NCBI RefSeq assembly: GCF_019711615.1
Contig: NZ_JAIGNS010000002.1
Coordinates: 186,001 to 250,000 of the forward strand
DNA: 64,000 nt
Reading direction: 5' to 3'
DNA from: Qipengyuania intermedia
Lineage (GTDB): Bacteria > Pseudomonadota > Alphaproteobacteria > Sphingomonadales > Sphingomonadaceae
In this document: positions 44,648 through 53,765 of the stretch, one piece after another
Layout: each line of letters opens with the position of its first letter
How positions within the stretch are numbered: position 1 is the stretch's first letter
Position numbers and translations under genes: made by a program
Notes under the pieces: model-generated
Seen by the model: only the letters and a program-made list of their open reading frames with translations
What the model was told of the DNA's origin: nothing
Database searches by the model: none

Positions 44648-47218
44648 TCAACCGCCGGCCAGGTCGGCCAGCAGTTTTTCGAGCTCGCTCTTTCCGTACG
44701 GCTTTGTCAGCAGGCCGCGCGCGCCGAGTTCCGTCACGCGATCCTTCATTTCGCCGTAGCCCGTCGCCATCCAGAAGGGCGTTCCACGCCCTGCCAGTTC
44801 CTTGGCGATAGCTTCGCTGTTCTCACCGCCCAGATTGTAATCGAGGATAGCCGCTTCGAACTCGTGCTTCGACAGGGCTTCCATCGCTCCCGCAACGGAA
44901 CTTTCCACACGCACTTGCGCCACGCCCAGTTCCTTGAGGCAATCTTCCGCATCAAGGGCGATGATCATGCTGTCTTCAACCAGCAGCACGCTGCCGGGGG
45001 CAGGTTTGGGAGCGTGAGCAGTATCGGTACTCGCGCCTTCACTGGCGTTTTGCGCGGCTGTGGCTGCACTCGAGGCACTCTCGTTCCAGGTCACGAAGCG
45101 TTCGGGAATTCGGAAGTGCGCTTCGACGCCGCTAAGTTTGAAATCGACCTTCGCTTCGCCGCTTAGCTCGTGCGGGATCGAACGCTCGATAATGGTGGAG
45201 CCGAAACCCCGGCGGGACGGGGGCCTGACGGGCGGGCCCTGGCTTTCCGTCCACTCGATTATGAGCGAATCGTCATAGTCACGCTTGGTCGCAATTTCGA
45301 GCAGTCCCGCACTGTCACTCAGCGAACCGTACTTTGCCGAATTCGTGATCATCTCGTGGATGACGAGGGCGAGCACCGTATACGCCTCGGGATTGATCTG
45401 GGCCTCGGGACCGGTCACGTGCAACCTGTCCGTCTTGCCTGCGAGATAGGCGCTGGCTTCGCTATCGATCAGCTCGCTCAAGGGAGCCGACGACCAATTG
45501 CCCTTGGTGATGTTGTCGTGCGCCAATGCCAACGCGGAAACGCGGCCGCCCACGATCTCGGTAAAGGTTTCGATATCGCGCGCATCCCCGCGCGACTGGT
45601 TGATCAGTCCGCGGATCAGGTTGAGGATGTTGCGCACGCGGTGGTTCAGCTCCGCAATCAGCAATTCCTGGTGGGCCTGTGCCTTGCGGCGTTCTTCCAG
45701 GTCCTTGTCCGTCAGGCGGAGGATGATTTCCAGCAGGGTGACGCGCAGCTGCTCCGCCATCTGCATTTCGCCTTCGGTCCAGGGGCTACTCTTGCCCTCG
45801 ACTGTTTCCTGCCACGCCTCGAAGCTCTTGCGCGGTGTCAGGCGCGCGCCGTTGGGACCTATCTCCACGGGTTTATCGGGATTGCCCGCCCAGGTGACGA
45901 CCTGGTCGAGACTTGAGCGCCACAGGACGAGGTAGTCGCGCGGAGAGCGCGACACCGGGATGATGAGCGCCCCCGCGGCGCGATCGGCGAAGCGTTCGGC
46001 GCGCGGAAAGCGCTTGGCCATCTCGTCTACCGCCAGCACCCGGCTGGTCGCTGCCGCATTGAGCGATTTTACGATAGCGCGGAATTCTTCCTCGTTCGGA
46101 CCCTTGCCGCTCAGCTTGTAGATATCGTCGACGAAGATGCTGATCCCGTCGTGCGGGATGATCTGACCGATCACGGGGTCGAGCGTGGGCAGGCTTTGCA
46201 GCAGGCTCTGCCCGGCAACGAGATCGCGCATCAGGCGGTCGTGAACCTCGCGTCCGCGTTCGCGCAACGAGGCGTGCTTCTTGTTGAGCGCCCGCTCGAT
46301 CAAGAGCGATACCATCTCGGAATACAGTTCGGCCGCGGTGCGCTGCGAATAGGGCAGGAATTTGGGCGAATAGTGGTGGCAGGCGAACAGGCCCCACAAC
46401 TTCCCCCCGATCACGATGGAAATCGAAAGCGATGCCTCGACGCCCATGTTGCGCAGGTATTCGATATGAATGGGCGAAACCGATCGCAGCGTGCTCATCG
46501 ACAGGTCGAACGGCGCGCCTTCCGCGGTCATGCCGGGTTCGATCGCGACAGGTTCGTCGTTTACGTCGCTGATGATGCGGAACCGGTTGCGGACGTAAAG
46601 CTCGCGAGCCTGGGCGGGAATGTCCGATTTCGGATAGCGCAGGCCGCGGAATTTCTCGAGATCCTCGCGTGCTGCCTCGGCCACGACTTCGCCCGACAGA
46701 TCGCCGTGGAAGCGGTAGACCATGACGCGGTCCATGTGCAGCGTCGTGCGCACCTGGCGAGCCGCCTCTTCGAGGAGGGTATCGAGGTCATCCTGCTTTT
46801 CGAGACGCTGCATGGCAGGACGCAGAAGGCCAAGCTGGCGGCTTATATCGCCCTGCCTGTGCCGTTCGATCTCGATGACCGAATAGGGGCCGGAGCAGTG
46901 CAGAGCGCAGTCGAACAGTGTGCCGTCACCGCACAGGTCGAGGCCGAAAAGGCGCTCTATCTGGTCGTTATCGACAAGTCCGCTGACCGCGCTGCGCAGC
47001 CGGTCGACTGCCTGCTCTGCCAGCACGTCCTTCAGCTTGCAGCCGATTTCGATCTCGGTTTCCAGCCCGAGAAGTTCTTCGAGGTTGGTCGAACGCTGCG
47101 CAATGAACCAGTCCGCGTTCACCGCAAGCAGCGCGCCGAAGCTCTGGATACGCCCGAGATGGTGGATCGGCTCGCGATCGCAATTGGTCAGATCGACCTG
47201 GTAGTCGGGGGCGCTCAT
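44648..47218 (-). CDS. bphP: Bacteriophytochrome histidine kinase with C-terminal receiver domain
   Basis: An 856-residue red/far-red photoreceptor. Cys13 (LTNCDREPIHHLG) is in the biliverdin-attachment position of bacterial phytochromes. PAS-GAF-PHY follows: the GAF has SDIPAQAREL and LRSVSPIHIEYLRNMGV. The kinase is of the HWE/HisKA_2 type (phosphorylated His in AELNHRVRNIL). A receiver domain (LLVEDSMIIALDAED, Asp in AILDYNLGG) ends the protein. It is coupled to bphO by a four-base overlap, so pigment synthesis and sensor are made together. Confidence 0.96.
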   Translation of the reverse strand: MSAPDYQVDLTNCDREPIHHLGRIQSFGALLAVNADWFIAQRSTNLEELLGLETEIEIGCKLKDVLAEQAVDRLRSAVSGLVDNDQIERLFGLDLCGDGTLFDCALHCSGPYSVIEIERHRQGDISRQLGLLRPAMQRLEKQDDLDTLLEEAARQVRTTLHMDRVMVYRFHGDLSGEVVAEAAREDLEKFRGLRYPKSDIPAQARELYVRNRFRIISDVNDEPVAIEPGMTAEGAPFDLSMSTLRSVSPIHIEYLRNMGVEASLSISIVIGGKLWGLFACHHYSPKFLPYSQRTAAELYSEMVSLLIERALNKKHASLRERGREVHDRLMRDLVAGQSLLQSLPTLDPVIGQIIPHDGISIFVDDIYKLSGKGPNEEEFRAIVKSLNAAATSRVLAVDEMAKRFPRAERFADRAAGALIIPVSRSPRDYLVLWRSSLDQVVTWAGNPDKPVEIGPNGARLTPRKSFEAWQETVEGKSSPWTEGEMQMAEQLRVTLLEIILRLTDKDLEERRKAQAHQELLIAELNHRVRNILNLIRGLINQSRGDARDIETFTEIVGGRVSALALAHDNITKGNWSSAPLSELIDSEASAYLAGKTDRLHVTGPEAQINPEAYTVLALVIHEMITNSAKYGSLSDSAGLLEIATKRDYDDSLIIEWTESQGPPVRPPSRRGFGSTIIERSIPHELSGEAKVDFKLSGVEAHFRIPERFVTWNESASSAATAAQNASEGASTDTAHAPKPAPGSVLLVEDSMIIALDAEDCLKELGVAQVRVESSVAGAMEALSKHEFEAAILDYNLGGENSEAIAKELAGRGTPFWMATGYGEMKDRVTELGARGLLTKPYGKSELEKLLADLAGG

Positions 47219-47751
47219 GCGGCTTCTTTCAATTCGGATCGGGCGAGCACGTCCAGAAAGACGGTGAAGGCGAGCGTTGCGCCGTCGATCATCTGGTCTT
47301 GCTCAGTGCTGTCGAACTGGCCCGCTAGCAGCGGAAGGAGGGTTCGGAAATAGGTTGGCATGCGAGAGTCGGCGAGAAAGGCATTTGCATGGTCCAACCC
47401 ATGCTTTCGGCGCTGCGAAAGCATCGCGCGGTTACCCATCGAAGAACCCGAAACCACCCACGCCGCGCCCAAGGCTGCGGCGGGAGAATGGAACGAGGCG
47501 CCACCGTGTGCGTGCATCGGTTCATGGCCGAGCGATGCAAGATCGCGATCCAGCAACTCGAGTTGCGAGGGAGGTGCTCCCAATGGGCCAAGCTCTTGCT
47601 CGGCAAAGCCCGCGTCGAGGCATTCACGACTGGCATACTGTATTTTCAGAAATCGCGCGAAGGAAGCATCGTTGCCGACCGGCATGGCGCCCATTGCTTC
47701 GTCCAGCTGATCGTGTAACGTCGCCGTCGCTGCCCGTAGTCTCTGTCTCAA
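47215..47751 (-). CDS. bphO: Biliverdin-producing heme oxygenase
   Basis: A 178-residue protein that opens heme to biliverdin, the chromophore for the phytochrome encoded just downstream. The proximal heme His is in ATATLHDQLDEAMG, and GSSMGNRAML lies in the distal helix with its usual glycines. The start is TTG at 47751: GGAG lies five bases upstream and there is no nearby ATG or GTG in frame. Low-efficiency initiation may limit expression relative to bphP. Confidence 0.9.
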   Translation of the reverse strand: MRQRLRAATATLHDQLDEAMGAMPVGNDASFARFLKIQYASRECLDAGFAEQELGPLGAPPSQLELLDRDLASLGHEPMHAHGGASFHSPAAALGAAWVVSGSSMGNRAMLSQRRKHGLDHANAFLADSRMPTYFRTLLPLLAGQFDSTEQDQMIDGATLAFTVFLDVLARSELKEAA

Positions 47752-47890
47752 GTCCGCTCCCCCTACGGCCGCATTCGGGCGCCGGAGCGGTCCGGCTTTC
47801 AAACGCGAATTGGCCGCCAGAATAGCGGTCCCCAGCAACAAGCGATTGAATGATAAGGGGGTTCCCGCCGCAGATCAAATTTTTCGAACG

Positions 47891-48199
47891 TCAGGCTTTT
47901 GGGGCGCTCAGCAGCTTTTCGCCCTTGGAGCGGATCGCGCTTTCGATCATCGGTTTCACGAAGCTCAGGGCCATCGGCAGGTCGACTTCGAACACCACCT
48001 GCTTGTCCTCGATGAGGACCCGCGAATTCAGCGATTGACCCATGGTGACGACGTTCACCGCCATGGTGTCTTCGTCGGGCCACGACACGTCGACTTCTGC
48101 CATACCGCCAGGCACGACATCTGCGATCTCATGGCTGCGGCTCGAGAGACGGTGCCGCACTTCTTCCTTGGGAAGATCGTGGGAAATCGGGACGCGCAT
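47891..48199 (-). CDS. Polyhydroxyalkanoic acid system family protein (PHA_gran_rgn)
   Basis: A 102-residue soluble protein opening MRVPISHDLPKEEVRHRL and ending IESAIRSKGEKLLSAPKA, which fits the small PHA granule-associated family (TIGR02610). The name derives from gene neighbourhoods; no PHA synthase or phasin lies in this window. The start is adjacent to the stop of the XpaC-like gene, so they are co-transcribed. Confidence 0.78.
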   Translation of the reverse strand: MRVPISHDLPKEEVRHRLSSRSHEIADVVPGGMAEVDVSWPDEDTMAVNVVTMGQSLNSRVLIEDKQVVFEVDLPMALSFVKPMIESAIRSKGEKLLSAPKA

Positions 48200-48957
48200 C
48201 AGCTCTTGTGCTCCAATTGCGGGCTGTTCTCGGCGCCTTCGCCGAACTTGTATTCGAGGAACCGGTGCTTGATCGCCAGGTCGTCGAGCGAGCCCTCTGC
48301 CAGCTGGCGCGTGATCGAATCGATTTCACCGCTGATCTTGGACAGGCTGCCCGTCAGCTGTTCGTCGGGGGTCGCCCCGGCACGCTTTTCCGTGCGGAGA
48401 TGCGCCGGGATTTTTCGGTAGCTATCGACCATCTCGGGAAGCTGTTCACCCACCAGGCTGCGGATTTCGCGGGCCTTGGGATGGTTTTGGTCCAGCCCCT
48501 CGAGCTGGAAACCGAGATTGTCGAGCTGCACGCCGATCTGGTCGACCAGGTTGACGGCCGGCGGGGGCAGGGCGGGGCGCTGCGCTTCGAGCCATAGCTC
48601 GGTGCGGCTCACCATCTGCTTCACATCGCCCTTGTTGATGTCGCTCCGCTTGGGGACCTTCACCTTGGGGTAGTTCGCGAAGACAGCCGCAGCCACGACG
48701 ACCGCGAGGGCGATCGCCATCACGCCGACGAAGCCGATCCCGTCGAGCACCAGCCCGGCGACCGATCCCGCAACGAGAATAGTGAAAACGGCACCGACGA
48801 AATAGGTGATCCGTTTCGTCCAGTTTTTGCGGCGCACCCGGGCCGATCCTTCGCCGATCGATACAGCGCGGCGATGGCGCCCACCTTCTTGGTTGTCGCG
48901 CACGAGGGCCCTGCCTTCGGAAAGGATGCGGTCGGAATCTCGGCTGAGGTCGCTCAA
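48199..48957 (-). CDS. XpaC-like membrane protein
   Basis: A 252-residue protein. A basic N-terminal tail is followed by two membrane segments (about residues 51-72 and 76-95) and a mostly helical cytoplasmic domain with LxxQIxxxLxxLxxQLEGL heptad character. The position just downstream of telA and the overall layout match the XpaC family (5-bromo-4-chloroindolyl phosphate hydrolysis proteins), which are commonly paired with TelA in other bacteria. The family's activity is not well defined. Confidence 0.65.
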   Translation of the reverse strand: MSDLSRDSDRILSEGRALVRDNQEGGRHRRAVSIGEGSARVRRKNWTKRITYFVGAVFTILVAGSVAGLVLDGIGFVGVMAIALAVVVAAAVFANYPKVKVPKRSDINKGDVKQMVSRTELWLEAQRPALPPPAVNLVDQIGVQLDNLGFQLEGLDQNHPKAREIRSLVGEQLPEMVDSYRKIPAHLRTEKRAGATPDEQLTGSLSKISGEIDSITRQLAEGSLDDLAIKHRFLEYKFGEGAENSPQLEHKS

Positions 48958-48967
48958 GGTTGTTCCC

Positions 48968-50218
48968 TTATCCCTCGATGCTCAACAGGTCGCTTGTCGC
49001 CATCTGCTTCTGCGCTTGGGCCTGGCCTTCGGCGCGGGCGATATAGCCCTTCGACTTTTCGACCTCTTCGCCAAGCAGCGTGACCGTCTGCTTCATGGAA
49101 TCGAGGGCGCGAAGCTTGAATTCGTCGACTTCGTCCATGGTGTCGTAGATGTTCTGGAAGGCGCGCTGAAGCGTCTCCAGCGGGATGGTGCTGGCGGCGG
49201 CCTGTTCGTGGATCTTGCCGGTCTGGTCGCGCAGCATGGTGCTGGTCGAATCGATGATGCCGGCGGTTGTGTCGTTGAGTGCGGTGATCTGGCCCAGCAC
49301 GAGGCGCTGGTTGGTCATCGCCTCGGCAACGGTCACGGCTGTGCGCAGCGCGCCGACCGTGGTGGTGCTGGCGCGGTCGACGCCCTTCACCAGCTCGACA
49401 TTGTTCTTCTTCACGAGGTCGAGGGCCAGATAGCCCTGAACGCTAACCGCCATCTGCGTGAGCAGGTCCTGCGTGCGCTGGCGGACATAGAACAGCGCGG
49501 TCTCGCGCACGGCTTTCGCCTTGGCCGGGTCGGTCGCGTCGAGTTCGGCGGCCTTCTCCTCCAGCTTCGCGTCGAGCGTGTTGGAGATATGGATCATCTG
49601 TTCCAGATTACCCATCGCCTCCCACAGCTTCTGCCGTTCGACGTCGATCGCCGCATTGTCCATGATCAGCTCGTCCTTGCCGCTGGCAAGGTTAGAAAGG
49701 ATCGATTGGATGTGCGTCTGCGCACTCTGGTAGCTGCGGAAGTAGTTGGTCAGCTTGTTACCGAAGGGAATGATGCCGAGGATCTTGCGCGTACCCGAAA
49801 GCTTGCCGCGCTTGCCCGGATCGAGGTCTTCCACGACGCGGCGCAGTTCGGCAAGGTTTGCGCCGACGCCTTCGTCCTTGTCCATCGCACGCACCGGGCG
49901 GTCGAGGAAACGGTTCGACATGCCGGCCGCCGCCATGATTTCCTTGCGGCCCATGTTGGTGAGCTGGTCGACCTTCTTGCCGAATTCGGGCGAGTTCGCG
50001 TCCTGCGCGATCAAATCGTCGACGAAGCCGTCGACCTTGCTTTCCAGCTTGCTCTTCACCTCTTCCGAAACGGGGACGAGGCCGGCAGCCTTTTCGGGCG
50101 CGACGGCCGGTACCGGATCGGGCGGCGTCAGGTCGAATTCCGGCGGCGCCATCGTGGCGGTAGCGGCGGGCTTCGCAGCGGGCGTGGCAGCGGCTGCCTG
50201 GGGCTTTTCGTCACTCAT
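48968..50218 (-). CDS. TelA-family toxic anion resistance protein
   Basis: A 416-residue, almost entirely helical protein with a Pro/Ala-rich N-terminus and no membrane segment. The family blocks LGIIPFGNKLTNYF, LWEAMGNLEQMI and QVxLxLDLVKKNNVELVKGV-like region are clear. TelA proteins are linked to tellurite, nisin and cell-wall-antibiotic tolerance; the mechanism is unknown. First gene of the telA, xpaC-like, PHA-type operon (10-base gap to the next). Confidence 0.92.
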   Translation of the reverse strand: MSDEKPQAAAATPAAKPAATATMAPPEFDLTPPDPVPAVAPEKAAGLVPVSEEVKSKLESKVDGFVDDLIAQDANSPEFGKKVDQLTNMGRKEIMAAAGMSNRFLDRPVRAMDKDEGVGANLAELRRVVEDLDPGKRGKLSGTRKILGIIPFGNKLTNYFRSYQSAQTHIQSILSNLASGKDELIMDNAAIDVERQKLWEAMGNLEQMIHISNTLDAKLEEKAAELDATDPAKAKAVRETALFYVRQRTQDLLTQMAVSVQGYLALDLVKKNNVELVKGVDRASTTTVGALRTAVTVAEAMTNQRLVLGQITALNDTTAGIIDSTSTMLRDQTGKIHEQAAASTIPLETLQRAFQNIYDTMDEVDEFKLRALDSMKQTVTLLGEEVEKSKGYIARAEGQAQAQKQMATSDLLSIEG

Positions 50219-50337
50219 GAATTTACGCAGACCTCCCGGAAGATTACTCTTCTCTGTATTAGGTCTCTATAACACGAGTTTCAAGATGCCATCACGCGAT
50301 GGCAGCTACAAAGCTTCAAGTTGACAGTATCGAGGCT

Positions 50338-52071
50338 TCAGGCAGCCAGTTCGAGCGGCTGGATTTCACCCGACAGGTAAAGCCTTTTGGCCTTGGCCCT
50401 GCTGAGCTTGCCCGAACTGGTGCGCGGCAGTGTGCGCGGGGGCACGAGTTCGACCACGCAGCTCATGCCGGTCACGCCGCGGACCTTGTCGGCGATCTGG
50501 TCGCGCAGCTTGATCCGTTCTTCCGGTTCCGAAACGCGGCAATGGACGAGCACGGCAGGCGCTTCTTCGCCATTCTCGGTATCGACCGAGAAGGCCGCGA
50601 TGTCGCCGTGGTTGAACCCGGGCAGCTGTTCCACCGCCCATTCGATGTCCTGCGGCCAGAGATTCTTGCCGTTGATGATAATCATGTCCTTGGCGCGGCC
50701 AACGATGAACAGATAGCCATCGGCCTGATAGCCCATGTCCCCCGTGTCCAGCCAGCCGTCGACCAGGCATTCCTCGGTCGATTCCTCGTTGCGGAAATAG
50801 GAGTGCATGACACTTGTGCCGCGGCACCAGACCTTGCCGATCTGGTGGTCGGCCTTGGCCGCGCCCTTCTCGTCGCGAATCTCGACTTCCATGCCGGGCA
50901 ACGCCTTGCCGCAATTGACGATCGCCCGGTAGCGCGCGGGGCCGTTTAGATTGCGCGGACGGCCGGAGAGGCGTTCTTCCTCGACCAGTTCGACGCGGAT
51001 GCCTTCGCCCGGGGGCATGACGGTGACGGCTAGCGTCGCCTCGGCAAGTCCATAGCTCGGCGTAAAGGCGCTGGCCTTGAAACCGGCCTGTGCAAAGGCG
51101 TTGACGAAGCTCTGCATGACGTCGGGACGGATCATGTCGGCGCCATTGCCTGCGGTGCGCCAGCGCGAGAGGTCGAAGCGTTCGTCCACATGGCTCTGGC
51201 TGGAGATGCGGCGCGCGCAGATGTCGTAGCCGAAGGTCGGCGAATAGCTGAGCGTATTGCCCTTGTTCCGGCTGATCAGGTCGAGCCATGCCAGCGGGCG
51301 GCGCGCGAAATGCTCGGTCTTGAGATAATCGACCGATGCCTGGTTCGCGATGGGCGAGAGCAGGCACCCGACGAGGCCCATGTCATGGTACCACGGCAGC
51401 CAGCTGACCACGCGGTCGTTGACGCCAAGGTCCACGCCGGTCGAGTGGCCGAAGAGATTGTGCAGCAGCGCTTCGTGCGTGACGGCGACACCGGTCGGGA
51501 AACGCGTCGAACCGCTGGAATACTGGAGGTAGCAAATGTCCTTCGGCTGCGCTTGCGGCAGGTCGCATTCGGGATCGGGGCGCTGGGCAAATTCCTGCCA
51601 GCTTTCCCCGTCGCAGCCCTGCCGGTCGGCAGCGGCCTTGGCCATTTCCGCGATCTCTTCGGGATAGATCAGGATCTTGGGATCGCTGCTCTGCAGCTGG
51701 ACAGCAAGCTGGTCGATATAGCCTTCCTTGCCACCGAAGCCGGTGGGCAGGGGCAGCGGGACCGGCCAGGCGCCGACATAGGTGCAGGCACAGAACAGCG
51801 CCGCGAATTCGGGGCAGGTTTCCGCGACCAGCGCGACGCGGTCTTCCTTGCCGATGCCGTAGGCGGCCAGCTGGCGCGCGAATTTGAGCGCATCCTCGCG
51901 CATTTCGCTGAAGGGATAGGGGCGCACGAGGTCGCCGCGCATATCGTGGAAATTGAGCCCCTTTTCGCTGCGGGCGGCATAATCCACCGCCTCGTTGAAG
52001 GTGGCGAAATCGGCCCTGCGCCGTGGCAGGTCGCAATCATTAGGCGTCGGCGTCAATGCGGCGTCGGTCAT
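50338..52071 (-). CDS. Fatty acyl-AMP ligase
   Basis: A 577-residue adenylate-forming enzyme. Core motifs are YSSGSTRFPTGV (P-loop), SYGLAEATL, GWLDTGDMGYQADGYLFIVGR and a C-terminal TSSGKLSRAK with the catalytic Lys. The sequence follows fatty acyl-AMP ligases rather than acyl-CoA synthetases. Such enzymes load acyl groups onto carrier proteins of PKS/NRPS or lipid pathways. No carrier protein or synthase gene is adjacent, so the acceptor is unknown. ATG 52071 was chosen over upstream 52113. Confidence 0.9.
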   Translation of the reverse strand: MTDAALTPTPNDCDLPRRRADFATFNEAVDYAARSEKGLNFHDMRGDLVRPYPFSEMREDALKFARQLAAYGIGKEDRVALVAETCPEFAALFCACTYVGAWPVPLPLPTGFGGKEGYIDQLAVQLQSSDPKILIYPEEIAEMAKAAADRQGCDGESWQEFAQRPDPECDLPQAQPKDICYLQYSSGSTRFPTGVAVTHEALLHNLFGHSTGVDLGVNDRVVSWLPWYHDMGLVGCLLSPIANQASVDYLKTEHFARRPLAWLDLISRNKGNTLSYSPTFGYDICARRISSQSHVDERFDLSRWRTAGNGADMIRPDVMQSFVNAFAQAGFKASAFTPSYGLAEATLAVTVMPPGEGIRVELVEEERLSGRPRNLNGPARYRAIVNCGKALPGMEVEIRDEKGAAKADHQIGKVWCRGTSVMHSYFRNEESTEECLVDGWLDTGDMGYQADGYLFIVGRAKDMIIINGKNLWPQDIEWAVEQLPGFNHGDIAAFSVDTENGEEAPAVLVHCRVSEPEERIKLRDQIADKVRGVTGMSCVVELVPPRTLPRTSSGKLSRAKAKRLYLSGEIQPLELAA

Positions 52072-52201
52072 TAGTTTTCGCGATTCCCGTGAAATAACAG
52101 AGCCTTGCGGCATCCCTCATGATCCCTATGCGCCACGATCACTGTCGCAACGCTATATCGAGCTTTCCCATTCGGTAAGGACTGTGGCACGAATATGGCC
52201 G

Positions 52202-52786
52202 ATGGTTGATCGTAACGCAACACAGCGCCGAACTCGTCGCAAGCCGAAGCCGCTCGACCGCATGCGGCTGCGCGACCTGGCGCTGGCCTATGTGGCGCGC
52301 TTTGCGACCAGTGCGGGCAAGCTGGAAAGCTACCTCAAGCGCAAGCTGCGCGAGCGTGGGTGGGAGGACGAAGGCGATCCCGGTGTCGATGTTCTCGTCG
52401 CCGATTTCGTGGACAAGGGCTATGTCGACGATCGCGGATACGGGAAAATGAAGGCGGGCGGCCTGCTGTCACGCGGATATGGCGCGCGGCGGGTCGACGA
52501 AACGCTGCGGGCAGCGGGTATCGACGAGGGGTTGCGCAGCGAACTCGCCCCCGGCGAACGCGAGGCGCGCGAGGCGGCGCTCGCACTGGCCCGGCGCAGG
52601 CGTTTCGGACCTTTTTCCACGCCTCCCGCAGACGAGACGGGCGAAATGCGTCACAAACGGAATGAAAAGCAGCTTGCAGCGATGGTTAGGGCGGGGCACA
52701 CCTTCGCGCACGCTCAGGCCATCCTTTCCGCTGCCGATGAGGCGGCGCTGGAAGAATGGCTCGAAGAAGCCGATCTGTGGGATTGA
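52202..52786 (+). CDS. recX: RecX-family regulatory protein
   Basis: A 194-residue basic protein of three-helix repeats: KLESYLKRKLRERGW, VADFVDKGYVDDRGYGKM and SRGYGARRVDETLRAAGI. RecX binds RecA filaments and limits recombination. It is not next to recA. Divergent from the fatty acyl-AMP ligase gene and followed after four bases by the DUF192 gene. Confidence 0.85.
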   Translation: MVDRNATQRRTRRKPKPLDRMRLRDLALAYVARFATSAGKLESYLKRKLRERGWEDEGDPGVDVLVADFVDKGYVDDRGYGKMKAGGLLSRGYGARRVDETLRAAGIDEGLRSELAPGEREAREAALALARRRRFGPFSTPPADETGEMRHKRNEKQLAAMVRAGHTFAHAQAILSAADEAALEEWLEEADLWD

Positions 52787-52790
52787 TGAG

Positions 52791-53303
52791 ATGAAGTTCG
52801 AATTCGCTTTGCCGGTGTTGCGCAGCGGCGCAATCTGCCTGGCGCTTGCCATGGCCGCCTGTGCGCCTGCCGGGACCGCCGAGGAACCGGCCAGCGCCGC
52901 GTCGCAACAGGCGGAGGCGGTACACCCGGTTTCCGGCTTGCAGATTATCCCGGTTACCGTGAGCAGCGGCGATACGGTCCATACCTTCCGCGCTGAACTC
53001 GCCAAGTCGCGCGAGGCGCAGGCGCAGGGCCTGATGTTCCGCACCGAACTGGCCGACGACGAGGCGATGATCTTCCCGAGCGAGCCGCAGACCGCGCGCA
53101 GCTTCTGGATGAAGAACACCCCCATCCCGCTCGACATCATCTTCATCGGGACCGACGGGCGCATCCTCAATATTGCCGCCATGACACAGCCCTATTCGCT
53201 CGAATCGGTCTATTCGGTGGGCGTGACAAGCGGCGTTCTGGAGATTCGCGGCGGCCTTGCCGAAGAACTGGGCATCGAACCCGGCGACATGGTCGAATGG
53301 TGA
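52791..53303 (+). CDS. DUF192 family lipoprotein
   Basis: A 170-residue protein with a lipoprotein-type signal (LALAMAAC, Cys at about residue 24) and the DUF192 domain: AQAQGLMFRTELADDEAMIF, SFWMKNTPIPLDIIFI and a final GDMVEW. The family is uncharacterised. Probably anchored in the outer membrane, facing the periplasm. Co-transcribed with recX on spacing. Confidence 0.9.
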   Translation: MKFEFALPVLRSGAICLALAMAACAPAGTAEEPASAASQQAEAVHPVSGLQIIPVTVSSGDTVHTFRAELAKSREAQAQGLMFRTELADDEAMIFPSEPQTARSFWMKNTPIPLDIIFIGTDGRILNIAAMTQPYSLESVYSVGVTSGVLEIRGGLAEELGIEPGDMVEW

Positions 53304-53364
53304 GAGCGAAATACACTACGCATGCGCTTGGCGCGCGCGCGGGAATCAGCTAGGCGCGCCGATT

Positions 53365-53763
53365 ATGAATCCTCTCGCAAAGATCTTCACCTGGTGGAAC
53401 GGTGCCACCATCGGCACGATGCTGTGGTCCTCGCGCAATGGCGAACACGTCGGCACCGACGCGCAGGGTAACAAGTATTACCGCTCCAAGAAGAAGGGCG
53501 AAGGCCAGCGCGAACGCCGCTGGGTGATCTACGAGGGTGCAAACGACGCCAGCCGCGTCCCCGCGGAATGGCACGGCTGGCTCCACGGATCGGGCGACGA
53601 TGTGCCCGAAAGCTTCCTTCCGGCACCGCGCATCTGGGAAGCCGATTATACGCCGAACGCCACCGGGACTGGCAATGCCTATCGTCCGCAAGGCGCGCTC
53701 GAGCGTGGCGGCAAGCGGGCGCGTGCGGTCGGCGATTACGAAGCCTGGTCGCCGGACGCCTGA
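53365..53763 (+). CDS. NDUFA12-like NADH:ubiquinone oxidoreductase subunit
   Basis: A 132-residue protein resembling the mitochondrial complex I accessory subunit NDUFA12 (B17.2), found in Alphaproteobacteria. It has IFTWWNGATIGTMLW, DAQGNKYYRSKK and RRWVIYEG followed by PAEWHGWLHG. It is thought to stabilise complex I. The nuo operon is not in the window. The start ATG 53365 matches the family N-terminus. Confidence 0.93.
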   Translation: MNPLAKIFTWWNGATIGTMLWSSRNGEHVGTDAQGNKYYRSKKKGEGQRERRWVIYEGANDASRVPAEWHGWLHGSGDDVPESFLPAPRIWEADYTPNATGTGNAYRPQGALERGGKRARAVGDYEAWSPDA

Positions 53764-53765
53764 TC

